Positions 1 through 6,513 of a stretch of DNA of 53,923 bases are shown here, piece by piece. Within the stretch, counting starts at the first letter, position 1. Each line of letters begins with the position of its first letter. Both the position numbers and the translations under genes were made by a program. Source of the stretch: a virus; IMG/VR virus record IMGVR_UViG_3300041809_000086, positions 1 to 53,923 of that record. One strand, 5' to 3'. Below the pieces are notes generated by a model, which was not told the DNA's origin, made no database searches, and saw nothing but the letters and a program-made list of their open reading frames with translations.

Positions 1-782
1 ACGACAGCGCGGGGACCGGCACCGCGACATATGCGCGGGCGATCGGATGCTCGGCGCAATCAGCGTACGGCATCGCGAACATGACGAACCCGTTCCCGTC
101 AAATGCGCAGTTGGCGGGCGGCGTGTATTGGCCGCGCTTCCCATATTCGAGCGCGACCAGCCCGTCGCGTTGGGCTGTCATCGCCACGAACAAGACGTTC
201 TATATGTGGAACGAAGGCGACGGCACGAACAACGGAAGCCAGGGATACCAGCAAGTCTTCTGGTTCGGCGATATGGATTCGTTCGTGTCGGCTGACGCAC
301 ACTTCACGCAGATCATGGGCAACACGTCGGCCGCGCAGCGCACCGTGATCTACACGGCGATGGGATCGAACACTGTCGGGGTATTTGCCGAAGCGGCATA
401 CGATGGAAGCCATTTGCAGATTCAACAAGGTATCTTGTCGGACTATATCAAGAACGGGTCGCAAGCGAACATGGGCGGCGTGACCAGTTGGGCCACTTCG
501 ATCGTATATCCGAACCCGGAAGACGGGGCCGCATACTTGTCGATGATCTACACGCAAGAAAGCGTAACCGGCGGCAATAGTGTTCGCGGCGTATGTCCCG
601 GCATTTGGAATCCCGATTTCTATTCGGGCACATTGGTAACGCCGACATTCAAGTCATTCGACAGCATTCCCGGCATGTCGGCCGATGCTCTACACGGAAA
701 GACGTTTCACTATTTCATCTTAGCCAACGCTGGCACAATCGAAGGCGGGATCGTCTTCGAGACCTCGAACACTTGGGCCTAA
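1..782 (+). CDS. Tail/fibre-type structural protein, first of three tandem paralogues (5' partial)
   Basis: The reading frame is open from base 3 and has no start in the window, so the N-terminus is missing. The visible 260 residues match the next two proteins: a DSAGTGT..YAR segment, a (G)G(V/L)YWPR segment followed by SSATSPSRW, a WNEGDGT segment, a VCPGIWN-type segment and the ending FETSNTWA. Composition is rich in G, S, T, N and aromatics with no catalytic motif, as expected for a beta-rich virion surface protein. It ends one base before the next ATG. A tail or receptor-binding role is inferred from position beside other tail genes. No family was recognised by name. Confidence 0.75.
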   Translation, partial: DSAGTGTATYARAIGCSAQSAYGIANMTNPFPSNAQLAGGVYWPRFPYSSATSPSRWAVIATNKTFYMWNEGDGTNNGSQGYQQVFWFGDMDSFVSADAHFTQIMGNTSAAQRTVIYTAMGSNTVGVFAEAAYDGSHLQIQQGILSDYIKNGSQANMGGVTSWATSIVYPNPEDGAAYLSMIYTQESVTGGNSVRGVCPGIWNPDFYSGTLVTPTFKSFDSIPGMSADALHGKTFHYFILANAGTIEGGIVFETSNTWA

Positions 783-783
783 C

Positions 784-1755
784 ATGACCGTCACTTTCTA
801 CACTTCGGCCGATACCAGCGCGCCGACACTGAACGACGCCCAAGGAGCGCTTGCGGCGGTCTTGCTCGCCATTCTGGTCAACGGCTACGGCACGCAACCG
901 GCGGCCGGATGGACAAATCCCCAATCGGGCACCACGGGGCAACGTGTATTCCAACAAGGTGCGGGTAATTCCAATTTCCTGAATGTGGATGACAGCGCGG
1001 GGACCGGCACCGGAACCTATGCGCGTGTCAGCGGATATACATCGATGACCGCATTCGGCGTTGGCGCGGGGCAGTTCCCGAACAATATTCAACAATCGGG
1101 CGGACTTTATTGGCCGCGCTTTCAATATTCATCGGCGACAAGCCCATCGCGTTGGGCGTGCATTGCCACAAATAAGACTTTCTATTTCTGGAACGAAGGC
1201 GACGGCACGGCCAATGGGTCGCACAATGTCCAGCAACTTTTCTTTTTCGGGGACATGAATGCATACGGGGCGCATGATACTTCTTGCACCGTCATCGGCG
1301 GCGCGACCAGTGGCGCAGATAGTAGTTCATGGACATATACGGGCGTCAGTGCCGTTACTGGTACGCTAATTATCTATGCGGCCGCGAACGCATTCGGGCA
1401 ATCCGGAGCGGTAGTGCAAGGCTTTCATTCTGACTATTGGTTGAACGGCGCGTCAAACATCATGGGAAACGGCGGCGTCGCATATCCGAATCCCGAAGAC
1501 ACCGGCCTCTACGTCAAGCCGATATGGTTGACCGAGCCAATTGGCGCGAATAATACCCTTCGCGCATTGATGCCCGGCATTTGGAACTGTTGCCACGCGC
1601 CGAGTAACTTTGCAAACACTTCGATCACGACAAGTCAATTTAGCGGGAACAGCGGCGATCAGGTTGGAAGTAGTCGCACATTCACGGTATTGAAACTCGG
1701 CAATACTGGCGCGACCGGAAGCGTCGTATTCGAAACATCGAACACTTGGAGCTAA
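784..1755 (+). CDS. Tail/fibre-type structural protein, second tandem paralogue
   Basis: This 323-residue protein is complete. It begins MTVTFYTSADTSAPT and has the full repeat-unit architecture: an N-terminal part with NGYGTQPAAGW and DDSAGTGTGTYAR, a central GGLYWPRFQYSSATS and WNEGDG segment, a YPNPEDTGLY segment, an LMPGIWN segment and the C-terminal FETSNTW. It is closest to the partial upstream copy (shared SSATSPSRW and ATNKTFY). The stop of the upstream copy is one base before the start, so the three copies are probably translated from one message. Function as an exposed tail or decoration protein is inferred. Confidence 0.8.
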   Translation: MTVTFYTSADTSAPTLNDAQGALAAVLLAILVNGYGTQPAAGWTNPQSGTTGQRVFQQGAGNSNFLNVDDSAGTGTGTYARVSGYTSMTAFGVGAGQFPNNIQQSGGLYWPRFQYSSATSPSRWACIATNKTFYFWNEGDGTANGSHNVQQLFFFGDMNAYGAHDTSCTVIGGATSGADSSSWTYTGVSAVTGTLIIYAAANAFGQSGAVVQGFHSDYWLNGASNIMGNGGVAYPNPEDTGLYVKPIWLTEPIGANNTLRALMPGIWNCCHAPSNFANTSITTSQFSGNSGDQVGSSRTFTVLKLGNTGATGSVVFETSNTWS

Positions 1756-1759
1756 GAAC

Positions 1760-2761
1760 ATGACAGTTGTCGCCTACTTCTCAACTGACGCGCACGCGCC
1801 TTCGGTTGGCATCGCCGCGCAAGCGTTCTGGACTACCATTCTAACGGCGTGCCTTGTCAATGGTTACACCGGGAAGGCGGCGGCCGGATGGTCGTCGGCC
1901 TACACCGGATCAACGGGCCAAGTCGCGTATCAACAAGGCGCAGGGTCGAACGGCTTTTATCTAAATGTCGATGACAGCGCAGCGAGCGCGAACGGGTCCA
2001 ATGCTCGCGTGACAATGTTCGAAACGATGTCGGCATTCGGAACCGGCACAAATCAGACGCCATCGTCTGCGCAAGTCTCGGGCGGTCTTTACTGGCCGCG
2101 CGGTAATAATGGCACCGACACGACGGCGGGTCGATGGTGCGTTATCGCCGACGCAAAACGCTTCTATATGTGGCATGAAGGGTCAAGCACGTCGGGACAA
2201 TTGGGATATGGCGTCGCGGTCGGATTCGGCGATATCGACTCCTATAGCGCGACCGACAATTACAACACGGTCATCAGCGGCTATGTGGCAACCGGCCCGA
2301 GCGGCAACGGCGGACTGGCGATTGGAAGCAATACGCTAATCACGAATGCCGCCGGTCTTTACATCATGCGCCGGTATGACCAATTGAGCACCGGCCAGCA
2401 AGTCGGCAAACACTGGGATTTCGTTAAGGCCGACAACAATATCATGGGAAACGCTTCCGTATCCCAGTGTTTGCCGTTCCCGAATCCTACCGACGGGGGG
2501 CTGTATCTGTCACCAGTATGGTGCCATGAAAATATCATCGGCGCCGACGCCTATGGCGTTTTGCGTGGTACGTTCCCCGGCATTTGGGCATGTTGCAACT
2601 ATTTGGCCCCTTCGTCATCGAGTCCGAACAACGTGCAGGCGTTCGACACCTTTACCAGCAGCGTCGGCTTGACGAACGGCAAGACGTTCTATTTCTTCAA
2701 TGTGCAACCGAACGGGAACAATGGATGGATATGTTTCGAGACGTCGAACACTTGGAGCTAA
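1760..2761 (+). CDS. Tail/fibre-type structural protein, third tandem paralogue
   Basis: This 333-residue protein is the most diverged of the three copies. It keeps the order of landmarks: NGYTGKAAAGW, YQQGAGS, DDSAASANGSNAR, GGLYWPRG, FYMWHEG, FPNPTDGGLY, FPGIWACC and the ending FETSNTWS. The middle of the protein differs in length and sequence, as if the variable part were exposed. A GGAG in the last codons of the upstream gene can serve as ribosome binding site. A role in adsorption is inferred; no enzyme motif is visible. Confidence 0.8.
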   Translation: MTVVAYFSTDAHAPSVGIAAQAFWTTILTACLVNGYTGKAAAGWSSAYTGSTGQVAYQQGAGSNGFYLNVDDSAASANGSNARVTMFETMSAFGTGTNQTPSSAQVSGGLYWPRGNNGTDTTAGRWCVIADAKRFYMWHEGSSTSGQLGYGVAVGFGDIDSYSATDNYNTVISGYVATGPSGNGGLAIGSNTLITNAAGLYIMRRYDQLSTGQQVGKHWDFVKADNNIMGNASVSQCLPFPNPTDGGLYLSPVWCHENIIGADAYGVLRGTFPGIWACCNYLAPSSSSPNNVQAFDTFTSSVGLTNGKTFYFFNVQPNGNNGWICFETSNTWS

Positions 2762-2764
2762 GTC

Positions 2765-3298
2765 GTGGCGACTACCGTTTTTGTTCGCGATAATCTATGG
2801 AAGCCTGCGCAAGCGAGCACGTCAGGGACAAACGCGGCCGGAACCGCCGGAGCGGCGACATATATCACGGCCGTAGGATGGGGAAGCGTGTCAGCGACGG
2901 CCAATCCAGTCGTCGGCGCGGGCTATGGGGTCGCATATTATCCGCAGTATTCATGGGGATGCGCGGGCAATCAGAGTTATCTAGGCGCGGGCGAATACAT
3001 CGCGATCGGCGGCACGATCAACTATGTGCCACGTGTCGCGCAGATCGGCGCAATCGCCATTTATTCGCTGTCAGGGACCGCCTTCGCGGGCGCGACGCCG
3101 ATCACACATCAGGCCGTCATTGATGTCTACTGGAAACCGACAGGCGCCCTTGTCGCCCAATGCATGACCGACGGCGCTGGCAACTGGACAACCCCTTCGC
3201 GCTTACTGAACTACGCTGGGGCGTACTTCGCGATTTGCCGCGATGATGGCCGCACCACTTACAACGGGGAAGTCCTCGACAACCTGACGGCGGGCTAA
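2765..3298 (+). CDS. Virion-associated protein, probable tail component
   Basis: This 177-residue protein starts with GTG four bases after the stop of the third paralogue. It is G/A/Y-rich, with stretches such as VGAGYGVAYYPQYSWG, and near the C-terminus has VYWKPTGALVAQCMTDGAGNW followed by RLLNYAGAYFA, which look like short beta-strand proteins found among tail genes. No enzyme motif or membrane segment is visible. It lies between the paralogue cluster and another structural gene and is probably co-translated with them. The exact role is unknown. Confidence 0.65.
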   Translation: MATTVFVRDNLWKPAQASTSGTNAAGTAGAATYITAVGWGSVSATANPVVGAGYGVAYYPQYSWGCAGNQSYLGAGEYIAIGGTINYVPRVAQIGAIAIYSLSGTAFAGATPITHQAVIDVYWKPTGALVAQCMTDGAGNWTTPSRLLNYAGAYFAICRDDGRTTYNGEVLDNLTAG

Positions 3299-3300
3299 TC

Positions 3301-4032
3301 ATGAGCTATACGCCCCCGGCCCATAATGCCGTCGATTTCGTGCTGTCGCCGGGCTACACCGCGCCGACGCATACGCTTGTCAATTTCGATCTTGGCGAGA
3401 ACATTCCCGCGTCGCTGGTCGAAGGCTTCGACATCGTTGTCGCATCGGCGCATAAGTTCTTAGCGGTCAGCGGCGCGATTAGCGAAAATTCCGACATTGT
3501 CGTCGCTGTTGCGGTTGCGTTCCCGCCGACGATTGCGCACGTTCTGGAATCGTTTGACATTGTCGTCGCTGTTGCGGTTGCGTTCCCGCCGACGATTGCG
3601 CACGTTCTGGAATCGTTTGACACGGTCGTCGCATATGCCGGGGTCGTGTTCCCGGACAATTCCAAGTACGGCCGCGCGGGCGCTGCGCCAAACGGTTCGC
3701 CGATTCCTAAGCCTACTTCCATGCTGATGCGCTCGCGTGATGACGGGCGATTGTCAGAGGCGTGGTGGAAATATATCAACAGTTTCAGCCAACAGCCGCC
3801 GGGCGAAATTCGCGTCACACTGGCAAAATCGCCATATGCATACAAGGCTACTCGCAACGGAACGCTACTGGTCAGCGGCGCGACAGTGTCAGCCATGACT
3901 ATCAATTCCCGCAATTCCGGGGCGGTTCGTCTGCTGGGACTGACGCAAGGAATGATCCCGGTCAGCATCGGGGACGTGGTCACGATCACCTACGCCGGGG
4001 CCGTGCCGCTGGTCGTCTTCTTTCCGCGTTGA
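3301..4032 (+). CDS. Structural protein with perfect 21-residue internal repeat
   Basis: This 243-residue protein has a repetitive N-terminal half: units of 21 residues beginning DIVVAVAVAFPPT occur twice identically at DNA level, with degenerate versions before and after. The C-terminal half is different (DDGRLSEAWWKYINSF, then a beta-rich ending VTITYAGAVPLVVFFPR) and resembles small C-terminal domains of phage tail proteins. It follows the previous gene with a two-base gap, as in an operon. A tail function is inferred from neighbours only. Confidence 0.65.
   Translation: MSYTPPAHNAVDFVLSPGYTAPTHTLVNFDLGENIPASLVEGFDIVVASAHKFLAVSGAISENSDIVVAVAVAFPPTIAHVLESFDIVVAVAVAFPPTIAHVLESFDTVVAYAGVVFPDNSKYGRAGAAPNGSPIPKPTSMLMRSRDDGRLSEAWWKYINSFSQQPPGEIRVTLAKSPYAYKATRNGTLLVSGATVSAMTINSRNSGAVRLLGLTQGMIPVSIGDVVTITYAGAVPLVVFFPR
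3493..3618 (+). repeat. Two perfect 63-bp tandem repeats inside a structural gene
   Basis: The 63-bp unit at 3493-3555 is repeated without a mismatch at 3556-3618, keeping the reading frame and duplicating 21 residues. A third, diverged unit starts at 3619 (GACACGGTCGTC). Absence of even synonymous change suggests a recent duplication or slippage. Confidence 0.9.
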
Positions 4033-4062
4033 CCGTTCGTCTGCCAAAACCGACCGTTCGTC
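4031..4062. promoter_or_regulatory. 11-bp direct repeats 21 bp apart in intergenic gap
   Basis: GACCGTTCGTC occurs at 4031-4041 and again at 4052-4062, a spacing of two helical turns. The pair sits in the 98-base gap between the structural gene ending at 4032 and the small gene at 4131. A GATAAT hexamer at about 4093 could be a -10 box downstream. Direct repeats spaced by whole turns are typical protein-binding sites, but no binding protein is identified. Confidence 0.35.
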
Positions 4063-4130
4063 GGCGGGCGCTTGTGTCGGGTCAGAACGTGCCGATAATA
4101 CATACATCACCAACGCAAACGGAAACGAAA

Positions 4131-4340
4131 ATGATTTCGTTACTAATTCTAGCCTGCTACATGGCCTTCTGCATCGCGATTCTGAAGCGCCATCGAGCGG
4201 AAAAGCGCGCCGGAAAGAACGGATACGGATTGCTGCTTCTGATGTTGTTCGTATGCCCGGTCATTCTGTCGCTGATCGCGATCGCATTCGCCCCATCGGC
4301 CGCGACAAAATCACGTAAGGACTTAGGATATTCGTCATGA
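4131..4340 (+). CDS. Small membrane protein, disrupted downstream by the repeat-flanked insertion
   Basis: This 69-residue protein has an N-terminal hydrophobic segment (ISLLILACYMAFCIAI), a basic loop (KRHRAEKRAGK) and a second hydrophobic segment (LLLLMLFVCPVILSLIAIAF), so two membrane passes are likely. Its final 19 codons lie in the 82-bp direct repeat at 4282-4363; the same C-terminal codons reappear at 5052-5110. It ends with an ATGA overlap with the next start. The position near lysis and tail genes fits a small inner-membrane protein, but no specific holin or spanin family is recognised. Confidence 0.65.
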   Translation: MISLLILACYMAFCIAILKRHRAEKRAGKNGYGLLLLMLFVCPVILSLIAIAFAPSAATKSRKDLGYSS

Positions 4341-4363
4341 ACACCGACCTCGACATCTTCGCG
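4282..4363. repeat. 82-bp perfect direct repeat, left copy
   Basis: These 82 bases are identical to 5052-5133, a period of 770 bp. The repeat spans the end of the small membrane-protein gene and the first nine codons of the next gene (MNTDLDIFA). The two copies bracket 688 bp (4364-5051) with different codon preference. The bases just outside the match differ on both sides. Confidence 0.97.
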
Positions 4364-4588
4364 CAGCACCCGGCCGCCTACTACGAGAGCGGCTCCAAGA
4401 TGTTCATCGGCACGCACCCGAGCACCGGGCGCGTCGCCTCGTACTTCGCTGCTGGTCTAGTTGCCCAGGTCGTCATCACCGACCTCCTGCCGCACCCGTG
4501 GCGCAACGCATGGCAAGCGATGGGCATCGCCCTGGAGGCCGACTGCGTAGGACACAACGCAAGCCTGGGCGTCAAGTTCTCGTTCTGA
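4337..4588 (+). CDS. Chimeric small protein: native 9-residue N-terminus fused to foreign C-terminus
   Basis: This 83-residue protein begins MNTDLDIFA, encoded in the left 82-bp repeat, then continues into cassette DNA as QHPAAYYESGSKMFIG and a C-terminal segment with AAGLVAQVVITDLLP, HPWRNAWQ and LGVKFSF. The cassette part uses GAG, AAG, AGC and CTG codons, unlike neighbouring phage genes, which favour GAA and TTG. The original start of the foreign gene is missing, so its N-terminus may be replaced. The C-terminal part looks like a small phage membrane-associated protein. Function is unknown. Confidence 0.55.
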   Translation: MNTDLDIFAQHPAAYYESGSKMFIGTHPSTGRVASYFAAGLVAQVVITDLLPHPWRNAWQAMGIALEADCVGHNASLGVKFSF

Positions 4589-4614
4589 TCCAGTCAACCA
4601 CAAGGAGATACACC

Positions 4615-4809
4615 ATGGTCAAGACCAAGGGAGCAATGCCAGCCGCTGTGCGCCGCACACCAGACGGCGGGTACCTGCAGTTGTTCGTCGACTTCGAGGC
4701 GCTGCTCGACGACCTGGGCGCCAAGGCCCGCAAGTCCAAGCGCCATCGCGCGGTCGTGCGCTTCGGCGCCATCGCCTGCAAGTTCATCCAACCCAAGAGG
4801 TTCGCATGA
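4615..4809 (+). CDS. Small basic protein in foreign cassette
   Basis: This 64-residue protein is preceded by AAGGAG seven bases before the ATG, one of the strongest Shine-Dalgarno sites in the window. It is basic at both ends (MVKTKGAMPAAVRR, KARKSKRHR) with an acidic centre (FVDFEALLDDLG). It lies wholly inside the 688-bp repeat-flanked cassette and overlaps the next start by four bases. No family is recognised. The codon bias (GAG, CTG, AAG) matches the rest of the cassette. Confidence 0.6.
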   Translation: MVKTKGAMPAAVRRTPDGGYLQLFVDFEALLDDLGAKARKSKRHRAVVRFGAIACKFIQPKRFA

Positions 4810-5027
4810 GTCGCGTAAGAGTCTGCACCGACCCAGCGTGGACGCCGACGTCCGAGAACATCAACGGCCTGCCCGAGCCAATCAGAGACTACATACATGC
4901 ACTGGAGACTCGGTGCGATCCATCTGGACTGGTGCTGGAAAACGCGATGGCCCGCGACCTATGTCGCCAACTTGAGGCGACGTTCCTGGCTCTTAAAGCG
5001 CGAATTAAAGAACTGGAGACGACATGA
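4806..5027 (+). CDS. Small coiled-coil protein in foreign cassette
   Basis: This 73-residue protein starts in an ATGA overlap with the previous gene. The N-terminus is neutral (MSRVRVCTDPAWTP) and the C-terminal 25 residues form a likely amphipathic helix or short coiled coil (RQLEATFLALKARIKEL). It lies wholly between the 82-bp repeats and shares the cassette codon bias. It overlaps the next start by four bases, so the cassette is a compact translationally coupled unit. Function is unknown. Confidence 0.6.
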   Translation: MSRVRVCTDPAWTPTSENINGLPEPIRDYIHALETRCDPSGLVLENAMARDLCRQLEATFLALKARIKELETT

Positions 5028-5110
5028 GAACCCGCTTCTACGTCCACCACGTCGCATTCGCCCCATCGGCCGCGACAAAATCACGTAAGGACTTAGGATA
5101 TTCGTCATGA
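5024..5110 (+). CDS. Chimeric 28-residue ORF at the right cassette junction
   Basis: The frame begins MRTRFYVHHV in cassette DNA and passes in frame into the right 82-bp repeat, where it encodes the same C-terminus (AFAPSAATKSRKDLGYSS) as the small membrane protein at 4131-4340. It is best read as the start of a foreign gene truncated by the junction and fused to the tail of a native gene. Whether a stable product is made is doubtful. Confidence 0.4.
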   Translation: MRTRFYVHHVAFAPSAATKSRKDLGYSS

Positions 5111-5133
5111 ACACCGACCTCGACATCTTCGCG
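5052..5133. repeat. 82-bp perfect direct repeat, right copy
   Basis: This copy is identical to 4282-4363. Removing one copy plus the intervening 688 bp would rebuild two intact, overlapping native genes (4131 type and 5107 type), which supports an insertion into a pre-existing gene pair. Confidence 0.97.
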
Positions 5134-5280
5134 GCGGCCCTAGCAACGGGGCTTGTGCTGAACGACATCGCCGACGCTGAATTTGAAGCGGCACAAATCG
5201 AGCGCCGCGAGCGCCGCCGCGCCCAACCCTTCGACCCGGATCGCGGCACGTCGCCGACCGAGTCTGATGACCTAGTATGA
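5107..5280 (+). CDS. Small hypothetical protein (native reading after the insertion)
   Basis: This 57-residue protein starts inside the right repeat (MNTDLDIFA) and continues with AALATGLVLNDIADAEFEAAQIERRERRRAQ-type sequence, a helical, charged, arginine-rich C-terminal half. It is probably the undisturbed form of the gene whose first nine codons are also used at 4337. The preceding frame ends in an ATGA overlap and the following gene begins in its stop codon, the packing typical of this phage. Function is unknown. Confidence 0.65.
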   Translation: MNTDLDIFAAALATGLVLNDIADAEFEAAQIERRERRRAQPFDPDRGTSPTESDDLV

Positions 5281-5357
5281 CCGCGATCGTTCTGTGCGTC
5301 ACGGTTGCGATTGAAGTCTGTCTGTACGCACGTCACTTGATAAGGAAGCGGAAATGA
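5277..5357 (+). CDS. Tiny single-pass membrane peptide
   Basis: The frame encodes 26 residues, MTAIVLCVTVAIEVCLYARHL and a basic end IRKRK. One hydrophobic helix followed by positive charges fits a single-pass membrane peptide. ATGA overlaps on both sides place it in the chain of tiny genes. A role in lysis is possible but not shown. Confidence 0.55.
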   Translation: MTAIVLCVTVAIEVCLYARHLIRKRK

Positions 5358-5512
5358 AACTGCAAGTCACCTTGAACAACAGCGTCGGCCCGGTCGATTC
5401 TCGGATCGTATCGGATTCGTCCGAAGCGGTAGCCGCCGCGATTGATCTGATCGCGAGCGCCCATGTCCTGTATCATGGGGACATGCTGACCGTCCACGAA
5501 ATCGATGAATAA
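5354..5512 (+). CDS. Small hypothetical protein
   Basis: The frame encodes 52 residues beginning MKLQVTLNNSVGPVDSR and containing EAVAAAIDLIASAHVLYHG and a C-terminal MLTVHEIDE. The pattern (strand, helix, strand) suggests a small folded domain. AAGGAAG lies just upstream of the start. It overlaps the previous gene by four bases. No family is recognised. Confidence 0.6.
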   Translation: MKLQVTLNNSVGPVDSRIVSDSSEAVAAAIDLIASAHVLYHGDMLTVHEIDE

Positions 5513-5514
5513 TC

Positions 5515-5700
5515 ATGGCCGTGATCCCAAGCAAGTCCGAAGAACGGGCGATCGAGCGCGAACTTGCGCAACTGCGCGGCATGTCGAACGTTACGTTCCT
5601 CGAAGACATCCCGACGGTCACGCGGCAGACGATGGGGAAAATCCATCGCTATGTCGAACCGTCGGATGAATCCTGGCCCCCGAAGAAAGGACGCAAATGA
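5515..5700 (+). CDS. Small hypothetical protein
   Basis: The frame encodes 61 residues with an N-terminal helix (EERAIERELAQLRGM) and a basic, proline-containing end (PPKKGRK). It begins two bases after the previous stop and ends in an ATGA overlap with the next gene. The charged helix could mediate protein or nucleic-acid contact. No family is recognised. Confidence 0.6.
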   Translation: MAVIPSKSEERAIERELAQLRGMSNVTFLEDIPTVTRQTMGKIHRYVEPSDESWPPKKGRK

Positions 5701-5864
5701 ACTACCTTGACCCCCGCGCGATCGTAGTCCGGGAAACCGACATGATCGAATTTCGCGCCGTCGCGCAGATATGGCAACTGCGGCGCGAGCGCGATCAGCG
5801 GGAAGCCCTTGGCCGTCTCGCGTTGCGCCCGCGTCCTGCCCAGCCCGCCCTGCGTATCCTATGA
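5697..5864 (+). CDS. Small arginine-rich hypothetical protein
   Basis: The frame encodes 55 residues beginning MNYLDPRAIVVRETD, with a central helix rich in arginine (WQLRRERDQREALGRLAL) and a proline-rich end. AGAAAGGA lies upstream of the ATG. It overlaps neighbours by four bases on both sides. No family is recognised. Confidence 0.55.
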   Translation: MNYLDPRAIVVRETDMIEFRAVAQIWQLRRERDQREALGRLALRPRPAQPALRIL

Positions 5865-5977
5865 ATCGCCATCGCAATGGTCCCCTTCGGGGGATCGCTT
5901 ACGGGCTGGCCCTTTCCGTGCCTTTGTGGCTGGTCATCGGCATCCTTTACCGGCTCGCAAGAATCGTGCTAGAATAG
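5861..5977 (+). CDS. Tiny single-pass membrane protein
   Basis: The frame encodes 38 residues: a basic N-terminus (MNRHRNGPLRG) and one strong hydrophobic helix (IAYGLALSVPLWLVIGILY) ending RLARIVLE. Positive-inside topology suggests the N-terminus is cytoplasmic. It is the last gene of the tiny-gene run and ends just after an extended -10 sequence used by the next gene. Confidence 0.6.
   Translation: MNRHRNGPLRGIAYGLALSVPLWLVIGILYRLARIVLE
5967..5975 (+). promoter_or_regulatory. Extended -10 promoter TGcTAGAAT
   Basis: TG, one base, TAGAAT gives an extended -10 element overlapping the end of the tiny membrane gene; a weak -35 (TTTACC) is 18 bases before TAGAAT. It would start transcription near 5982, upstream of the cupin and ejection-protein genes. 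Similar elements occur at 36132, 44764, 50133 and 52118. Confidence 0.45.
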
Positions 5978-5982
5978 CCCTA

Positions 5983-6007
5983 CCCGGCGGCCAAGGAAGC
6001 CGCCGGG
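5983..6007 (+). other. Stem-loop at the predicted 5' end of the cupin/ejection message
   Basis: CCCGGCGGC and GCCGCCGGG form a perfect 9-bp stem around a 7-base loop. There is no T-run after it, so it is not a typical terminator. It lies where transcripts from the 5970 promoter would begin and may protect the 5' end. Confidence 0.5.
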
Positions 6008-6066
6008 GTCAAACCCGCCTTTGCCGCTCGGCGCTAGATCGGCCCGATTCCCTACAGGGAACGCCG

Positions 6067-6513
6067 ATGGCCGCCGATGTCGTAATCCCAATGTCCGATA
6101 AGGTCAACACGCTAAAAAGCGTCATGTTGACGATGCCCCAATGGGCGCCTAGCGATGACGACTGCCGTCATTTCTTCGGCGGAGGAATCTATGCGCGATG
6201 GCTCGCGCGCCCGGCCGGGACCGTCATCGTCGGCAAGGTTCACAAGAAAGCACACCTTTACTTCGTCGTGTCCGGGACGATCGTCGTCACGACAGACGAA
6301 GGCGTCCGGGAAATCACCGGCCCCGAAATCATTTCCTGCAAGCCCGGGACGCAACGCGCCGTCGTGGCTAAGACTGACGCCATCTGCGTCGTGTTCGTCC
6401 GCGTCGAAACCGAGTCGCGGGACTTGGCCGATGTCGAAGACGAAATCGTCGAACCGATGCCCGAATCCCCCTATCTGCCGGGCAACCGGCTTCCGGAGTT
6501 GACATGTCAATAA
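6067..6513 (+). CDS. Cupin-fold protein
   Basis: This 148-residue protein has a compact cupin-like core at about residues 50-115: PAGTVIVGKVHKKAHLYF, VVSGTIVVTT, GPEIISCKPGTQRAV and AICVVFVRV, the two-motif beta-barrel pattern with GKxHK as the first motif. Phage cupin proteins of this size are often found near tail genes; their substrate is unknown. The gene overlaps the next by ten bases and sits behind an extended -10 promoter. An enzymatic or binding role cannot be told apart from the sequence. Confidence 0.65.
   Translation: MAADVVIPMSDKVNTLKSVMLTMPQWAPSDDDCRHFFGGGIYARWLARPAGTVIVGKVHKKAHLYFVVSGTIVVTTDEGVREITGPEIISCKPGTQRAVVAKTDAICVVFVRVETESRDLADVEDEIVEPMPESPYLPGNRLPELTCQ

Noticed and set aside
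1-2761. Diversity-generating retroelement behind the tandem tail genes
   Set aside because: No reverse transcriptase, template repeat or adenine-specific variable pattern was seen in the window.
4282-5133. Transposon or insertion sequence between the 82-bp repeats
   Set aside because: No transposase is encoded, no terminal inverted repeats were seen, and target duplications of 82 bp are not typical.
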